From Chaetorhynchus papuensis (lineage: Eukaryota > Chordata > Aves > Passeriformes > Rhipiduridae), in NCBI GenBank assembly GCA_013396525.1, contig VWYX01000272.1, positions 457,825-521,824 on the forward strand: DNA of 64,000 nucleotides, written 5' to 3'. Numbering within the stretch: the stretch's first letter is position 1; each line of letters starts with the position of its first letter. This document shows positions 1-12,292 of the stretch, in pieces. The notes below the pieces were generated by a model that was given only the letters and a program-made list of their open reading frames with translations, was not told the origin of the DNA and searched no databases. The position numbers and the translations under genes were made by a program.

Positions 1-307
1 GAAAGTGTTAATTTCAGAAACCTATTTATGCCTTTTGTAGCAGTTAGTAGGAATTGCTCCTCACTTAAATGTTGACATATTGTGGGTCAGCATAAAATGT
101 TCAGGTACATACAAAGACAGCAAACTAGCACCTAAATGATGAAAAAACTTAATTTTTTAAATCAGTTTCATTTGATTCGCACTTTAAAACTAAAGTTATT
201 ATTCTGTATTCAACTGTGAAAGAATTTTGTGACTGTGTGAATCTGTGAATCAACTTTATTTCTGCAATCCTGTGACCACAAACACCTACTATTTATGTTT
301 AACACAG
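1..307 (+). other. CFAP47: Intron end upstream of exon 1
   Basis: AT-rich sequence with stops in all + frames; taken as the 3' end of an intron. Nothing else recognisable. Confidence 0.7.
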
Positions 308-517
308 GCAGTCACGAATTAGAGTTAAACTTCCTGAGCTTGAGCTTGCAGATGGTACCAGGACTTGCCCTTTTTCTGTGAAGTTCCCAGAGGGACAAGA
401 TATTGTTCTTTCATCAGATGGCACAGCTAAGGAACTGATTTGCCGTATCAGCTTCAGATCATCGAAGCCAATGTCCTTGTTGGGGGATCTGCTCTTCATC
501 GATCAAGAAGAAAACAG
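308..517 (+). CDS. CFAP47: CFAP47 window exon 1 (Ig/ASH-like segment)
   Basis: The open frame reads from codon 309 (CAG) to the donor GTAATG at 518 and ends with two bases (AG) of a split Arg codon. The roughly 70 residues are beta-strand-like, with a KLPELELADG start, a central KELICRISFRSSKP stretch and a closing LLFIDQEENR; this alternation is typical of the Ig-fold (ASH/MSP-like) modules of ciliary proteins. An in-frame TAA at 300-302 shows the exon begins after that point. Acceptor AG occurs at 306-307 and again at 310-311, so the exon starts at 308 or 312; the upstream exon needed to decide the phase is outside the window. The next exon completes the motif as ENRFSLQV. Confidence 0.88.
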
Positions 518-1820
518 GTAATGTGTGCAATTCAAATTCACTTGGGGGAAAGTTCCAGGCTGTTGCATATAAGACACAGAACTCACAAGGGTTGGGGTAC
601 GGAATATAAGAATCACTCTGAAAAAACTGAAAGTGGAAGATAGAATTTTTTTTTCTTTACTCAATTACAATTCAAAACTAAAATATTCAGCTTTGATCTC
701 TAAGGTAAAATTCATCTAAGTGTCCGTCTTAAGGTCTTGTTTCAAGATCTCATTCATATCTACTGGTGACTCATCTCTTGTTCATCTCTGCCAGGGATGG
801 GATGAGGGTGTATCCAAGAGGAAGAAAGATAGCCACTGTTGTGATTAAAAGTCATTCCTGTACTTACTATTTTCACTAAAGCAACTACTTTGAGGGTTAA
901 ATAATTCCACTCTGCAGCTTAGACGAGGCTTTTTTCTAAACATAAAACTAAATTTTATATTTTTTTGATGCAAATGTTATGTACCTTTAAGTTTTTGCTG
1001 CTCACTGGGTTAATAGTTTATATTTTTCTGTATAGATTGTCAGCCAATAATCTATTTCTTATTAATTTTATCTAATTCCAAGATTTAATTGCTGTGTGAG
1101 GTGTGATTCATGTATGTGTTAAAGCTTGCTGTAATTACAAGAAAAGGATAATTTAAGCTTATGATGAAGTCTGAAATGTAGCTTCTGAGCAGGCACAATA
1201 TTTAGTTTTAATAACATTTTATATGATGCACTAGCAGCTTCTCAAAGCTTGTTATAGAGAAATAAAAATTTCTCCTGTGTAATAAAATTTTTTCTGTATT
1301 TGCCATTAAAAGCAAATAAAGAATATGATCCTCAATTTAAAGGCAAACTGAATGTATTTTTTATAAAAGATAGCAAATAAAAGTCATCTAAGTAACCTTA
1401 ACAACCATTCCTGCTCATGAGGGTGAAAAAAATCATACTCCAGAATGTCAAATCATCTTAGAATTGCTGCTAGGTTTTAAAATGTAGTAGTAAAGTATTT
1501 TTTAAAGGACAGAACTCGTAACAGCAGTTTGCTAATGTATATGGGATTTCCTGATAGGCAGTGGAGCAGTGTGTGGGCTGTAGGAGCAGGTGGTATAAAA
1601 CCTGAGCAAAACTGGATGAAATAACACAGAGTCAAAAATAAAGGAATTACATGTGTGTCTTTGGTCAGTGTGGTAATATTATTCATATTGGCTTTCAGAA
1701 GAAATTATTTTTATCATAATCAGAAAAATTCTTCTAACTGAAGGAGTTAGAAAAGTCTGAGTAAGCAGCCAGTTCTCTAATCCTGAGCATATCCTTATTC
1801 TTCTAATAAAGTCCATGATA

Positions 1821-1860
1821 ATTATCCAGACTTGGATACATTTATCCAAGTCTGAATAAT
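1821..1860. repeat. Inverted repeat / hairpin
   Basis: A perfect 12-bp stem (CAGACTTGGATA and its complement) surrounds a 4-base CATT loop. Beyond one mismatch on each side the pairing continues for five more A/T pairs, giving an 18-bp near-palindrome. No transposon ends or target duplication were recognised. Confidence 0.75.
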
Positions 1861-2479
1861 AGTGTTAGTATTATTATGTGCTTTGTTATTGCACTCTGTT
1901 GTAATATGTAGCTGCAATTTCTTGTTCTCTGCATATCTTCCCCTCATTCCTGCCAGCCCCCATGGGAGCCCTGTGCAATGTGTTCAAACTTCAAACCTGA
2001 TTCAACTCATTATCTAAGCACTTGAGCAATTTGTTTCAAACTGTGTAACTAATGAATTTAAACTGTTTTGTTAATTTGGGTCTTTTAGAAAGACAAGATT
2101 TCAGGGTCTTCTCGATCTTTAATAATAGAACAATGAAACCTATAACCTTTTATAACACCTATAAAAGCTAACTGGTCTTGAAAAAGTTCCTGGACTGTTT
2201 AATAGGCCGTGAAATCTCTCAGTATCATTTGCTAAAGATGTATTAATTTGTCAGGTGTTCTCTCTTTATATTTCCATTTTCAAAGTGGTAATATGTACTT
2301 GAAAATGATTTGAACTAAACTTTTGAACCTCAACTCATATTCTGTGTTCTGGGATTTTCTTATTAAAATAATCAAGTCAAGATTTTCATAGGTCGGTAAA
2401 AGATTGTATTCTGCAGCTACTTAGAAAAAAAGCCTTAACTTCTAAACAGAATTAGTTCTAGGCATATTTCAAAGCAGGA

Positions 2480-3550
2480 GCATTGAAGAGGCAAATACTC
2501 CATAGGGGCTGACCCTGGCTGGATGTCAGGCACTCACCAAAGCCTCTCTGTCACTCCCCTCTGCAGCTGGAAGGCAGAGAAAATATAATAAAAGGTTCAT
2601 TAGTTGAGATAAGAATAGAATAGAGATCACTCACCAAATGCCATCATGGGCAAAACAGACTCCAATTAGAGATACTAATTAAATTTATTACTAAAAAAAT
2701 CAAAGCAAGTTAATGAGAACTAAAATAGAACCTTAAAAACACCTTCCCGTCACCCCTCCCCTCCTTCCTAGCTCTACTTCTTCCCTGAGCAGCGCAGGGA
2801 GACAGGGAGTAGGGTTATGGTCAATTCATCACACGTTGTTTCTGCTTCTGCTCAGGGAGAGGAGTAATTTCCCTGCTCCACTGTGGGCTCCCTCCTGTGA
2901 GAGACAGTTCTCCATGAACTTCTTCAATGTGAATCCATCCCATGGACAACAGTCCTCCCAAAAGTGCTGCAACGTGGGTCACTCTTCCACGGGGTGCAGT
3001 CCTTCAGGCACAGCCTGCTCCTGCATGGGCTCCTCTCTCCATGGGTCTGCAGGTCCCTGCCAGGAGCCTGTTCCAGCACAGGCATCCCATGGACTCCTCT
3101 CAGCACCCACCTGCTCCAGTGTGGAGCTCCTCCACGGGCTGCAGGTGCATCTCTGCATCCCCATGGACCTCCACGGGCTGCAGGGGCACAGCTGTCTCAT
3201 CATGGCCTCACCAGGGGCTGCAGGGGAATCTCAGCTCTGGCGCCTGGAGCACCTCCTCCCCTTCCTTCTCCCCTGAACTGAGTGATTGAGCTGTTCTTCT
3301 CACTTATTCTCACTCTGCTCTTCTCTGGCTGCAATGACATCTGTGCAATAACCTTTTTTTAAATTATTAAGTATATTATCACAGAGGTGTTGCCACCATT
3401 TCTAGTTGGCCCAGTCTTGGCCAGTGGCACATCTGTCTTGGGGCTGGCTGGCACTGGCTCTGATGGACACAGGGGAAGCTTCCAGCAGCTTCTCAGAGCC
3501 ACCCCTGTAGCCCCTCCTGCTACCAAAACCTGGCCATACAAACCAAATGC
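2480..3550. mobile_element. LTR-type endogenous retroelement block (songbird-like)
   Basis: This block is much richer in G+C than its surroundings and contains runs that I recall as a high-copy LTR element of passerine genomes: the GCTGACCCTGGCTGGATG stretch near 2508, the GGCAAAACAGACTCCAATTA stretch near 2648, and the GGGGAAGCTTCCAGCAGC run near 3472. Overlapping open frames on both strands in 2836-3290 are low-information Gly/Pro/Ser/His-rich shadows of this sequence, not genes. The ends, orientation and target duplication could not be fixed, and no intact retroviral gene is visible. The family name needs a repeat-library search. Confidence 0.65.
3129..3245. repeat. Imperfect 39-bp tandem repeat, three copies
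   Basis: Three adjacent copies start at 3129, 3168 and 3207, each opening with CCTCCACGGGCTGCAGG or a close variant. The repeat lies within the LTR-type block and accounts for its repetitive open frames. Confidence 0.75.
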
Positions 3551-6539
3551 ACTTTACATAGGCTCTGCAGTATTTTGCTTTTCTAAATTCAGGTCTAAAA
3601 TGTCAGTAGGATTGATTCACACAGCCCGTACTTAGTCCTAAATAATGACTTTTTTTGCTTTAAAACAGAGTGAAGGTTGGCTAGAGAATAGATAATGTTG
3701 AATTTGGCTGCTTTACAGAAAACATTTGAAAGACGACAGGCAATCATTTTTTATAACGAAGCAATATTAAATGTAACTGTAAAAGAAAACTGAAGAGATA
3801 GATGGCTGTCATTTATGCAATAATTTACTGTGCACACAGATTCCATTAAATGGAACACACAAAATTGCATTAATGTTCTTTTAATGACTGCTTAAATGAG
3901 AATTTGCAGTTAATTTCTAATATTACTTTAAATCTTTATGCTTTCTTTTTGCTCCCTTGATTCCAAAGCGGAATAAATGACACTTCCTTGCATAGGACTG
4001 TTAGGAATTCCGGAGCAAATGATAACATAAAATCTAAGAATGTCTTGAACAAGTATTTCATAAATGGGAGAAATATTTAGTTATGACACATATTTCACAA
4101 AAACCCCCCTCTACAAACATGGCATGTTTATATGTTTGTTCTCTGATTATTGTTATTATATATTTTAATTTGATTATTATACAAAGAATGTAGCAGAAAA
4201 AAAAGTCTTGATTGATTGAAATAACATTTAATCTACCATTTCTAAAAATAAAGAGTAAACAACAGGTAGCTGTTGTGTCATACAATAAAAGAAAATGGTG
4301 TTCTGGGCAGCAAAATATACCAAAATCCCCGCATGTGGTGTAGATAATTTGCTGTGTCATTGATAACACAAGTGTGCTGAGGTCTTTTGCTCCCATGTCC
4401 TACAGTTCTCCATTTCCTTCCCTCTCCCACTGGGAAGCTGTGGAAACTCATGAAATTTCTGAATTTATTCACATTATTCATGGCTGGAACCTCAGGAAGA
4501 GAGAATGTCAGGGAATTTAACCTCTAATAACAATATGATAGAACTGAGACACAGTGACTACCCCAGTTATGGATTGGTTCCAGTTGTTTTGATAGTCCAT
4601 CAGATCTCTGTGTCTCACAGGGGAAAACGTTCCCTTTGCTCTTGGGAAATGTTCCCAAACCATGCAGCTCTTTAATAGGCATTGCTGGCAAATGTCAAAT
4701 CCATGTATTCTGCTGGCATGCCTGGGAGCACGGGAGCTGTCAATTTCCTTCAATATCATTTACATTCTGAGAAAGTAGGGAGCTAGGAATCATTGTAGTT
4801 CTTGATATTTGCATGCTGCTTTGCAGCATTCATCTGACCTAAGAATACACTGGCATTTTACCTCAGCTAGCTGGGAGTGCTTTTGAAATCCAGGATGGTC
4901 CGAACCCATTAATCACTCTGTTCTTTTCTGTGCTTGTGGCTTTCTACCATTGTGATGGTCCCTGACAGCTGAAGCATCTGTTGTTCAGGAATTAAGTGCT
5001 GACGTCCCTGCTGCTACTAGAAAAAAATGTGGATGCTTTGCCAGCTATAAGTCTTACATATAGTGTGAAATTATGTGTCAGCCACTATTCACTGTTGTAT
5101 TATGTTGGTTGCTGGGGCGCCTGAGCTCCTGCTACAAACGATAAGGACCCTTCAGTGTTGGGGAGCTGCTTATTTGTGAATAGCAATGGCAGAGCTGGCA
5201 TGGGTCATCTCTTCCTCTTTCTTCCAGTTCCATCATCTCTGGATCTGTTCTAGGATTTTTGAGGGGAGGGAGGAGGGCGGGCCTTTCTTGACTTTTAAAT
5301 TGCAACTTCTCTGCATCTGACTTGTTCTTTATTCTTAGAGATTTGTAAAATGCCACACTCTTAAGTTTTCTTTTGTCACTAACCAATTCTGCAAGCAATT
5401 TGTTTTGTTTCCTAAACTGGCAGTGTGAGCTTCCCTGAAATATTTTCTTAATTTACCCAAACAACGTTGCTGCAGGAATTTGTCACTTAGATGTTAATGG
5501 GTTTGGTTTCTTTCTCCTTAGCAATTTTTTGATATTCTGCATTTCTCAATGAATACTATTGAAGAAGGGTTATTTAACCATGCTTACATTCTTAGAACAT
5601 TTGGGGTACACTGGTACAAAACAAACACTTGTATTTACTTAGGAAACATCCTAAATGCTAAAGAGCAAATTAAAATGGATAAATGTATTTTGATTCGTAT
5701 TCTTTTGTCTTTCCACCAGCATTAAACCAACAAATTAATGAAAAAAAATCAGTTACTTTAAGAGAAGTGAAAGAACTTCTTATATTAACTTTCTTTTAGA
5801 TTACTCAATGGTATTTTTTTGTCATCACAGCTGGAGCTTTACTTTTGGTAAACAGCACGTTTCAAATGTTGGTAAACACAATATACTTAATGGCCACTCT
5901 GCTGTTCTGTGTTCTTTGGAAATGCACATTAGGGAATAAACACTGGAGTAGCAGTGGCAGTGATGGTTTATGTAGATAAAAAATTTTTTACTTGCTTTAG
6001 TAAGCATTATAAAACCAAATACACTGAATAATTTAATGTATTTAGTGACTTCACATTTGCTAGCAATACAGGTACCTTTCATTCCAATAGAATGAATAAT
6101 ACAGACTTTTCTATTATTTAGTTAAACTCTGCTGCAAATACAAAATAAATATGTTGTACAAGACTTCTACTTTTGTGACATCATTTGATTAATGATGTTG
6201 TAAGCAAAGGTCCGTGGTAGAAGATGCTTTTACACACACAGAATGTACATGTCTTCGTAATCTCTCTTCCATATTTGTATGCAAGGGTGCCTGCTTTTCT
6301 GTCTGGTGCTCTCTCTCTCTCAGTTCCTGAAAGGCATATGATAAATGCTTAGCTCCTAGCACCTTCACTTTTCTGCCATGTGTCCTTGTCAATGGAGCGG
6401 CATCATTTGAATCTCAGATAAATTTTTTAGGTACAGACTCATTCTTGAATTTTATTTCAAGTAGCACTTCTGTGAAAATGCTGTATTAGAATACACACTG
6501 GTGATAAGTGGACAGGTGGCCAATAAGTGAGTTGATATT

Positions 6540-6985
6540 TATTATCACAGAATGCCTGAGGTGGGAAAGACCTTCCAGAGATCGTCTCGTACCCTCTTTA
6601 AAGAATCAACTCTACTGCCCAGTTGGTTTTTTTAGTATCTTCAAGGATGGGACTCCGTAACCATCTCTGGGCAGGATTGTCCAGTGCTTAGCCACTCTCA
6701 TGGCTTTGGTTTTGGTTTGTTTTTTTTCTCTTATGACTAGATAGAATTTCCTGTATTTCAGTTTGTACCTTTTGCCTTTTGTGGTCTCACTGAGCATCAC
6801 TGGGAAGAGTCTCCCTCTTCCTTACTCCCTCCCATCAGATATCTGTGCGTATAGACAAGACCCCCCTGAGCCTTCTTTTCTCCTGGCTGAACATTCACAC
6901 CTCTCAGTCTCTCCCCATACAGCAGCTTCAGCCCTTTCTTCATCCTTCAGTCCTGCACTCCCCCATCTCGTCGTCACTGCAGCCA
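6540..6985 (-). mobile_element. CR1 LINE 3' fragment
   Basis: Starts with the reverse-complement CR1 3' end (TCACAGAATGCCTGAGGTGG then AAAGACCTTCCAGAGATC). It continues through the usual antisense order: a 'grounds/cluster' region, the GTACCTTTTGCCTTTTGTGG stretch, and the CTCCTGGCTGAACATTCACA segment. 5'-truncated and diverged, as most CR1 copies are. Confidence 0.85.
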
Positions 6986-9265
6986 CAGTCATGGAGGTTA
7001 AATCCTTATGATCAATAGCAGCTGCAGAATCAGTTGTTGACTTGCAGGATCCATGCCCTCACCCTCAATATTTGCTGTTTGCTGTTGGCTGGGTGTATTT
7101 ATATCTCTTACTGTGTTACCACTGCAGCCAACGGGGCACGTCCTTGGAACAGGGAGGAGCTTTGCCTGCAGCAGCGCCACGAGCTCTGAGGTTACTCTGA
7201 TTTGAACACAGATGTTGTGTGGCTGTTCTTTATATTCTACATTGTGCAGTTACTAACTTTGCTCTGAGTAGTTTCTCTCATGGAATTTGTGTAAGTGGTT
7301 CAGATGTACTGCAGTTGTTCTCAAGCACACTTTTCTGTGTTACATTACTGTGCAAATCAAAACATGATTGAAGATTTCCCCAAATCCCAGACTGGCATTT
7401 AGGATGGAGATGGCTGAGGTGCTCACCTCAAAATGAGAAATCAGGAAGTTGACTGAGTCCAATAATACAGACATCTGAGTTACTTTCATGTAACTTGAGA
7501 GCTGTTTTTCATTAACCTCCATACAACTTTCTTCCCCACCTGCCCCTAAATCAGCTGTCTGAAGTTCACCTGTGTGCCTGCAGAGTACTGAGAGTTGTCA
7601 TTTATCACAGTCATGAGCTGGAAGTTGGCAAACTTTTCTGTGTTGTAGTTATTGATCCCGTGTGTCTTTAAATGGCTTGGTAGAGGTAGAACAAATAAGC
7701 CCTGACACTTGTTTTGAGCACATGCAAATGTACATTTTGTGCACATAGGTAGGTGTAGATGTACCTCTCTCAGCCCTCTGTCCTGCTGATGCCCTGCTGC
7801 TGAGATTTTTTTGCTGAATAAAAGCAGAAAGAATGAAGTTTGCTGCAAGAAATATTATGCTGCAGGATGCAAGTGGCCAGAGCCCTTGCCTTGCCCCCAG
7901 CCAAGTTCCAGCAGGACTGACATTTCCTAAGAGCAAACCAAAGCATTGCAGAGCTGGATTATTTACTTAAATAATTGTAACTATGAAATTGGAATCACAA
8001 TGTGAATATTTACAGGTGAGAAAGATGGGTATGGATTTTCTTGCAACCTTTCTCTATTTATTAAAGTTGTCTTGAAAGCAATACCTAAAATGTTGTGTTT
8101 GGAGAGAGAAGTATGAAAGAGGAAACAAAACTACTTTCTGGTACTTTTAAAACATTTCTGTGTTCCTCGTTTATGTTATTCCACAAAAAAACCCTGGTAA
8201 AATCTAATTATGTCATATTATAAAGACATTGATCTAAAAGGTCTTATATTATCTTTTAATATTAATCTAAATTTACAAGAAATAGAAATTTATCTTATGT
8301 TCTTTAAAGGAAATAGAAAATATATTAATTTATTCTGTGCAAGGTATATTTTCAATATGCATAATTCTCAAGATATTAAAGCAAGATGGATATCAGCATG
8401 CTGTTTGAATTATTAAAATACATTTTTCTTTTTACTTTTGCCAGTTTAGTTGAAACAATTAATTAGTATTAATGTTAGTTAATAAGTAAATGGGGACTAC
8501 AAACCCAGCTATTTAATAACATAGGACTAAACTCAGTTTAATTACCTGTCAGTTGCAATGAGCTAAGACCATAAATACAGATGGCTCCCAGGGTTGCAGT
8601 GGTGGCAACAATTTGCTTGTTGATTACACTAGGAGAGACTGAGGTGAAGTACAAAAAGAGGGTTAAAAGGTGGATTGCTGCACATCAATAAAGCTGCTGC
8701 AAATAGTACAGACACTCCAGTGAACATTGGAACGTGGACATCAATTTCTATTATATACCAGCAATTGCAGTCAATATCTTATTGTTTTTAAATTGAGTCT
8801 ATTTATTTTTAAATATTTATTTTGACATTTCTGTAAAGTCTTGTAGAATAAATGCTACATCAAAATAGATGGTGCTTTTCAAGAAAGCTTCAGTTGTCAA
8901 AATCTTTAGGACATAGTATTTAGCAAGTTAGCAGTCATCTTTAGGAGACTTATTAATGTCAGCTGTAATTTTAGTAGTTTGTATTTTTCTTTTTAGAAAT
9001 ACAGAGTTAATTTATTTCATGAAATCTCTGCTGACTCTTTCAGACTGAGGATACACCCATGCTCATAGTAAAACTAAAAACTGGAAATACTATACCAAAC
9101 TTCAGCATTTTGATACGTGCAGTCCCACCTGTGTAATCTGCTGAACCACTAGAAAAGAATGAAGGAGTTCTGACACCTTTATTCTGTCTTTTGCTCTTGT
9201 GCTGGACTATCTTGATTATCATTGCTCCATAGAAAATGGTAACTTTTATATTTTGTTTTCAACAG

Positions 9266-9366
9266 GTTCTCATTGCAGGTTGCTGTAACAGCAGACAATT
9301 GTCTTCTTACCTTATACCCGTATTTGGCATTGCATTACTCTGATCAAAAAATTGTCTGGAGAAGCA
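9266..9366 (+). CDS. CFAP47: CFAP47 window exon 2
   Basis: The 101-nt exon lies between acceptor TTTTCAACAG and donor GTAAGTAG. The first base completes the Arg codon of exon 1, and the last base (A) begins a codon finished by exon 3. The 33 complete codons encode a beta-rich stretch with FSLQVAVTADNCLLTLYPYL and then a short YSDQKIVWRS tail, continuing the Ig-like fold of exon 1. Both splice sites are strong. The preceding intron is about 8.7 kb. I assign it because the phase fits on both sides and the sequence reads smoothly into both neighbours. Confidence 0.92.
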
Positions 9367-11428
9367 GTAAGTAGTCAACACTCTACCTCTGAAATTATAT
9401 TATGTCCATTAGTGTTATCAGTGTTTTCAGGGTGATAACAGGAATGTGATCATCAAGATAGCATTTTCACTCATCTGTTGCAGGGGAATACTGCAATTAA
9501 ACTTTTAAAACCATTTAATGGCTTCAGTTTTCTTGTTGCAAATGAAGAAAAGTTAAATAAATGATTAGTTGATGTTTATTGAAAAATATTGAACAAACTG
9601 AAATCTTACAGAATGTTTTGTGAAGTGTTTAAAGTATGAGTAGAGAAAACAGCCAAAACATTAAGTTAATTTGAATTCTATTGATAGACAATCATCATAG
9701 GTTTTGAAGAAAGCAAAAGAGAAGCCACATGACGTTATTTTAAAATGTGTTCATTATTTGCCTGTTGGGAATAGTTTTCAGGGTTTTTAACTCCTGTCCT
9801 TGAAGGGAGAAGGGCACAGCTATCTTTTAAGACCTTATAAAAGCCTGTGGTGAGAGAGCAGAAATATTTTTATATGCAGTATGTCTGTCTGCCTACTTCC
9901 CTGTGCCTGCCTCTGTCTCTATATCTCTGCCTGTGTCCCCCCTCCTGAACCCATCTCTGCTGCCTCAGTGATCTGTAATCTCTTTGCATGGGGCTGTGCT
10001 TATGGGAAGAGATGGGGGTCATTGTATAATTCAGGTTGGAAGGGATCCCTCGGGGGCCATCTAGTCCAACCTCCTGCTTAAAGCATGTTCAGTTTGGGGT
10101 AAATATTTATGTTTTTTATAGCTGTGTATGGGATCTGATGTATTTTGATGAAATCGACAAGTTTTTCAGGTAAGCAAGTAAGTCCTTAGATTGGAGACAG
10201 ATTTAGCATCAAAGACTGAATTCTAAGACTTCATTAACTTAAAGTAAGTGTGTTACTCAGAGTATTTAAGAGAAAAAGAATTAGTATTTGGGAAACTGAG
10301 AAAGGGATTAGCAAGAAGACAAGTAATGTTTTGGTTTCTTTCACCCAAATAGAAGATAGATATAGGTACCACATCATTCAGGGATCATAGCACAATTAAA
10401 TGAAGGATGAAGGGGAAAAAAGTATTATCTCTTATTCATGTGTAATTTTTTATTTTTTTGGTGACCAATAGACCATTTTGGCAAGCTTGTTTTCTAAAGA
10501 TACTTTGTATGTTTTCCTTGAGGATTAAGCCAAAAATGGAGTGATGATTTTATAAGAAATGATCTCCCATTAATAATGGGATATTTCTGTCCTGCATTGA
10601 TTGCTTATTGGTTTGTTCACACATCAATTTATGTCAGTTTTGAAGCAAGCCATTACTGCTGAATTCCTTGAGTCTTTTAAATGTGATTTTGTATAGACTG
10701 AGTTGGTGTGGAATGCTGTTGAATGTGACCAAACCCTATCTGTATAACAAAGTGTCTTTAAAAGGTGCCCAGGAAGGCTTTGCCTCCACTCTGACACTGT
10801 GCTCATTTTACTTGCTACAGGTGATAAAAATAACAATGCCAGCAATCAAAAGTTAAAAGATAATCATACAGAGTTCTTCCTTCCCTTAGTAGTGTGTTTC
10901 CTTCTCTGGAAACTATGCTTGGTGCCTCTTTTGTTTTGGACTGACAACAGAGGGTCCTCTAATCCTATCTTAGGCCAATATGAGAATGTCAGAACATCTG
11001 TTATCTCAGAACTGATAGATTGATAAAGTTTACTTTTGAGTTTGATTTGTAAAATATGTGTTGTTGAGTCTGAAAGAGCTTGATAATGATGTGCTGAGAC
11101 TCATTCACAGCTGTGAACAAGAAGTCCTTAAGAATATTTTGTTCATGACACAGAATTCTTGAATTAACATTGTTCTGATAGGTGCCTTTCAGCAAGTAGA
11201 AAGGTGCATCCTGTAAAATAGGGAGTTAATGGAAAAAAATGCATGAAATTTTTTCTGCATCCCCGTCTAATGACCAAAGTGAGATTTTTGTGAGTCAAGT
11301 AAGAAATGTTACTTGATTAATTGAAGCATGAAGTAGAAAAATATAGAAGTAGACAGTAATTTATAATTTGTTAGAACACAGACAATAAAATATGTTTTCT
11401 CAACTGCAACTTGAATCTTGTTTTACAG
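9367..11428 (+). other. CFAP47: Intron 2-3
   Basis: Contains a pyrimidine-rich stretch near 9880-9960 (CTGTCTGCCT and CTGTCTCTAT repeats) and a short CR1 tail at 10020-10085. The rest shows nothing recognisable. Confidence 0.85.
10020..10085 (-). mobile_element. CR1 LINE 3' end fragment
   Basis: Carries the antisense CR1 tail signature: ATAATTCAGGTTGGAAGGGA followed by TCTAGTCCAACCTCCTGCTT. Only the last 60-70 bases of the element are recognisable. Confidence 0.85.
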
Positions 11429-11557
11429 ACAATAAAGACCCCAGCACTGGAGAAGTTGTTCTACAGACATGTTTTACACCACCATCACCTTCACGTACTA
11501 TTTCCACAAGTTCTTTTGGTGCAACTACTGGCTCAACCTATGAAGATTCTCTGTCAG
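11429..11557 (+). CDS. CFAP47: CFAP47 window exon 3
   Basis: The 129-nt exon begins after acceptor TTTTACAG and ends at a GTATAG donor. It starts with two bases that complete an Asn codon and ends with one base (G) of a Gly codon. The 42 codons give a short acidic/polar start (KDPSTGEVVLQTCF) and then a Pro/Ser/Thr-rich linker (PPSPSRTISTSSFGATTGST). It looks like the end of the preceding Ig-like module and a flexible link into the acidic region of exon 4. Sequence upstream of the acceptor is also open, but that frame has no support from the splice pattern. Confidence 0.9.
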
Positions 11558-12292
11558 GTATAGTACAGCACATAAAATCAGTGTTCTTAAAAAGAATGAA
11601 CCTCTTTCCTCCACATTGTATTGGTTTTTTCTTCTTAAATCCCAATAAGATTTTTTTTTTTATTCACAAAGGTATCAATTAATTTTATTTTTGCATCATT
11701 TAAAGAAACTGCAACTGTGGTATTAAAATACACCTTCAAAGATGGTGTCACTTAAGTTATTTGTGCTATAAGGAAAATTAATTTTTGTTTTCTTAGTTAC
11801 CTTTTTGTGCAATGACATTGTTGTTAACATCTATAATATGACTTATGAGCAGATCAGAATTTAGGAGTGAAAAAGCCTGACAAAGGGGAGTAAAGTACAA
11901 AAGCTTAGAGATATAGTGGGAATTATACCTGTACAATAACTGTTAAAGTGACCTATCAGTGACTGACAGGCAGAGCTATGTCTGTTGGACCTGTGTGTGA
12001 GACTGATCCTTTTAAGAATGCTGGCTGTAGTTTTGTAAGCCATGCCTGAATTTACTTTTTGCTGATTGGGTAACGCTTTTTTCTGAATGTGAAATTAGAT
12101 TTCAGTATATTATTTGTTCTATTCCTAAGATGTGTGCATATAATTTAAATAGTTTTTTTCCTAAAATTAGTGGATCATTTGTTGTGTGACAGTTTTTTGT
12201 TCTTTGAAAACAACTGTGTGTTAAATATTTTTGTACTAGACAAAACTGGGGAAATAAGAAATCTTTCTTGATTTTTTGTGTGTATCATTCAG
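11558..12292 (+). other. CFAP47: Intron 3-4
   Basis: 735 bp, AT-rich, no repeat or feature recognised. Confidence 0.85.

Larger units (their letters stand above)
518..9265 (+). other. CFAP47: Intron 1-2 (8.7 kb)
   Basis: A hairpin at 1821-1860, an LTR-type block at about 2480-3550 and a CR1 fragment at about 6540-6985 are described separately. The remainder is AT-rich unique-looking DNA. The short open frames in it are not supported by codon pattern, splice sites or recognisable protein sequence. Confidence 0.85.

Noticed and set aside
2836..3290. 146- and 115-codon open frames on the + strand and overlapping antisense frames
   Set aside because: All lie in the LTR-type block and its 39-bp tandem repeat; composition is low-information and no retroviral or host domain is seen.
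7546..7936. Two overlapping antisense frames of about 100 codons
   Set aside because: No recognisable domain or splice support; frames overlap each other, and the region looks like ordinary intron.
10122..10169. Exon-like 48-bp segment with acceptor TTTTTTATAG and donor GTAAGC
   Set aside because: In the phase dictated by exon 2 it has an in-frame TGA, and exons 2 and 3 already join in phase without it.
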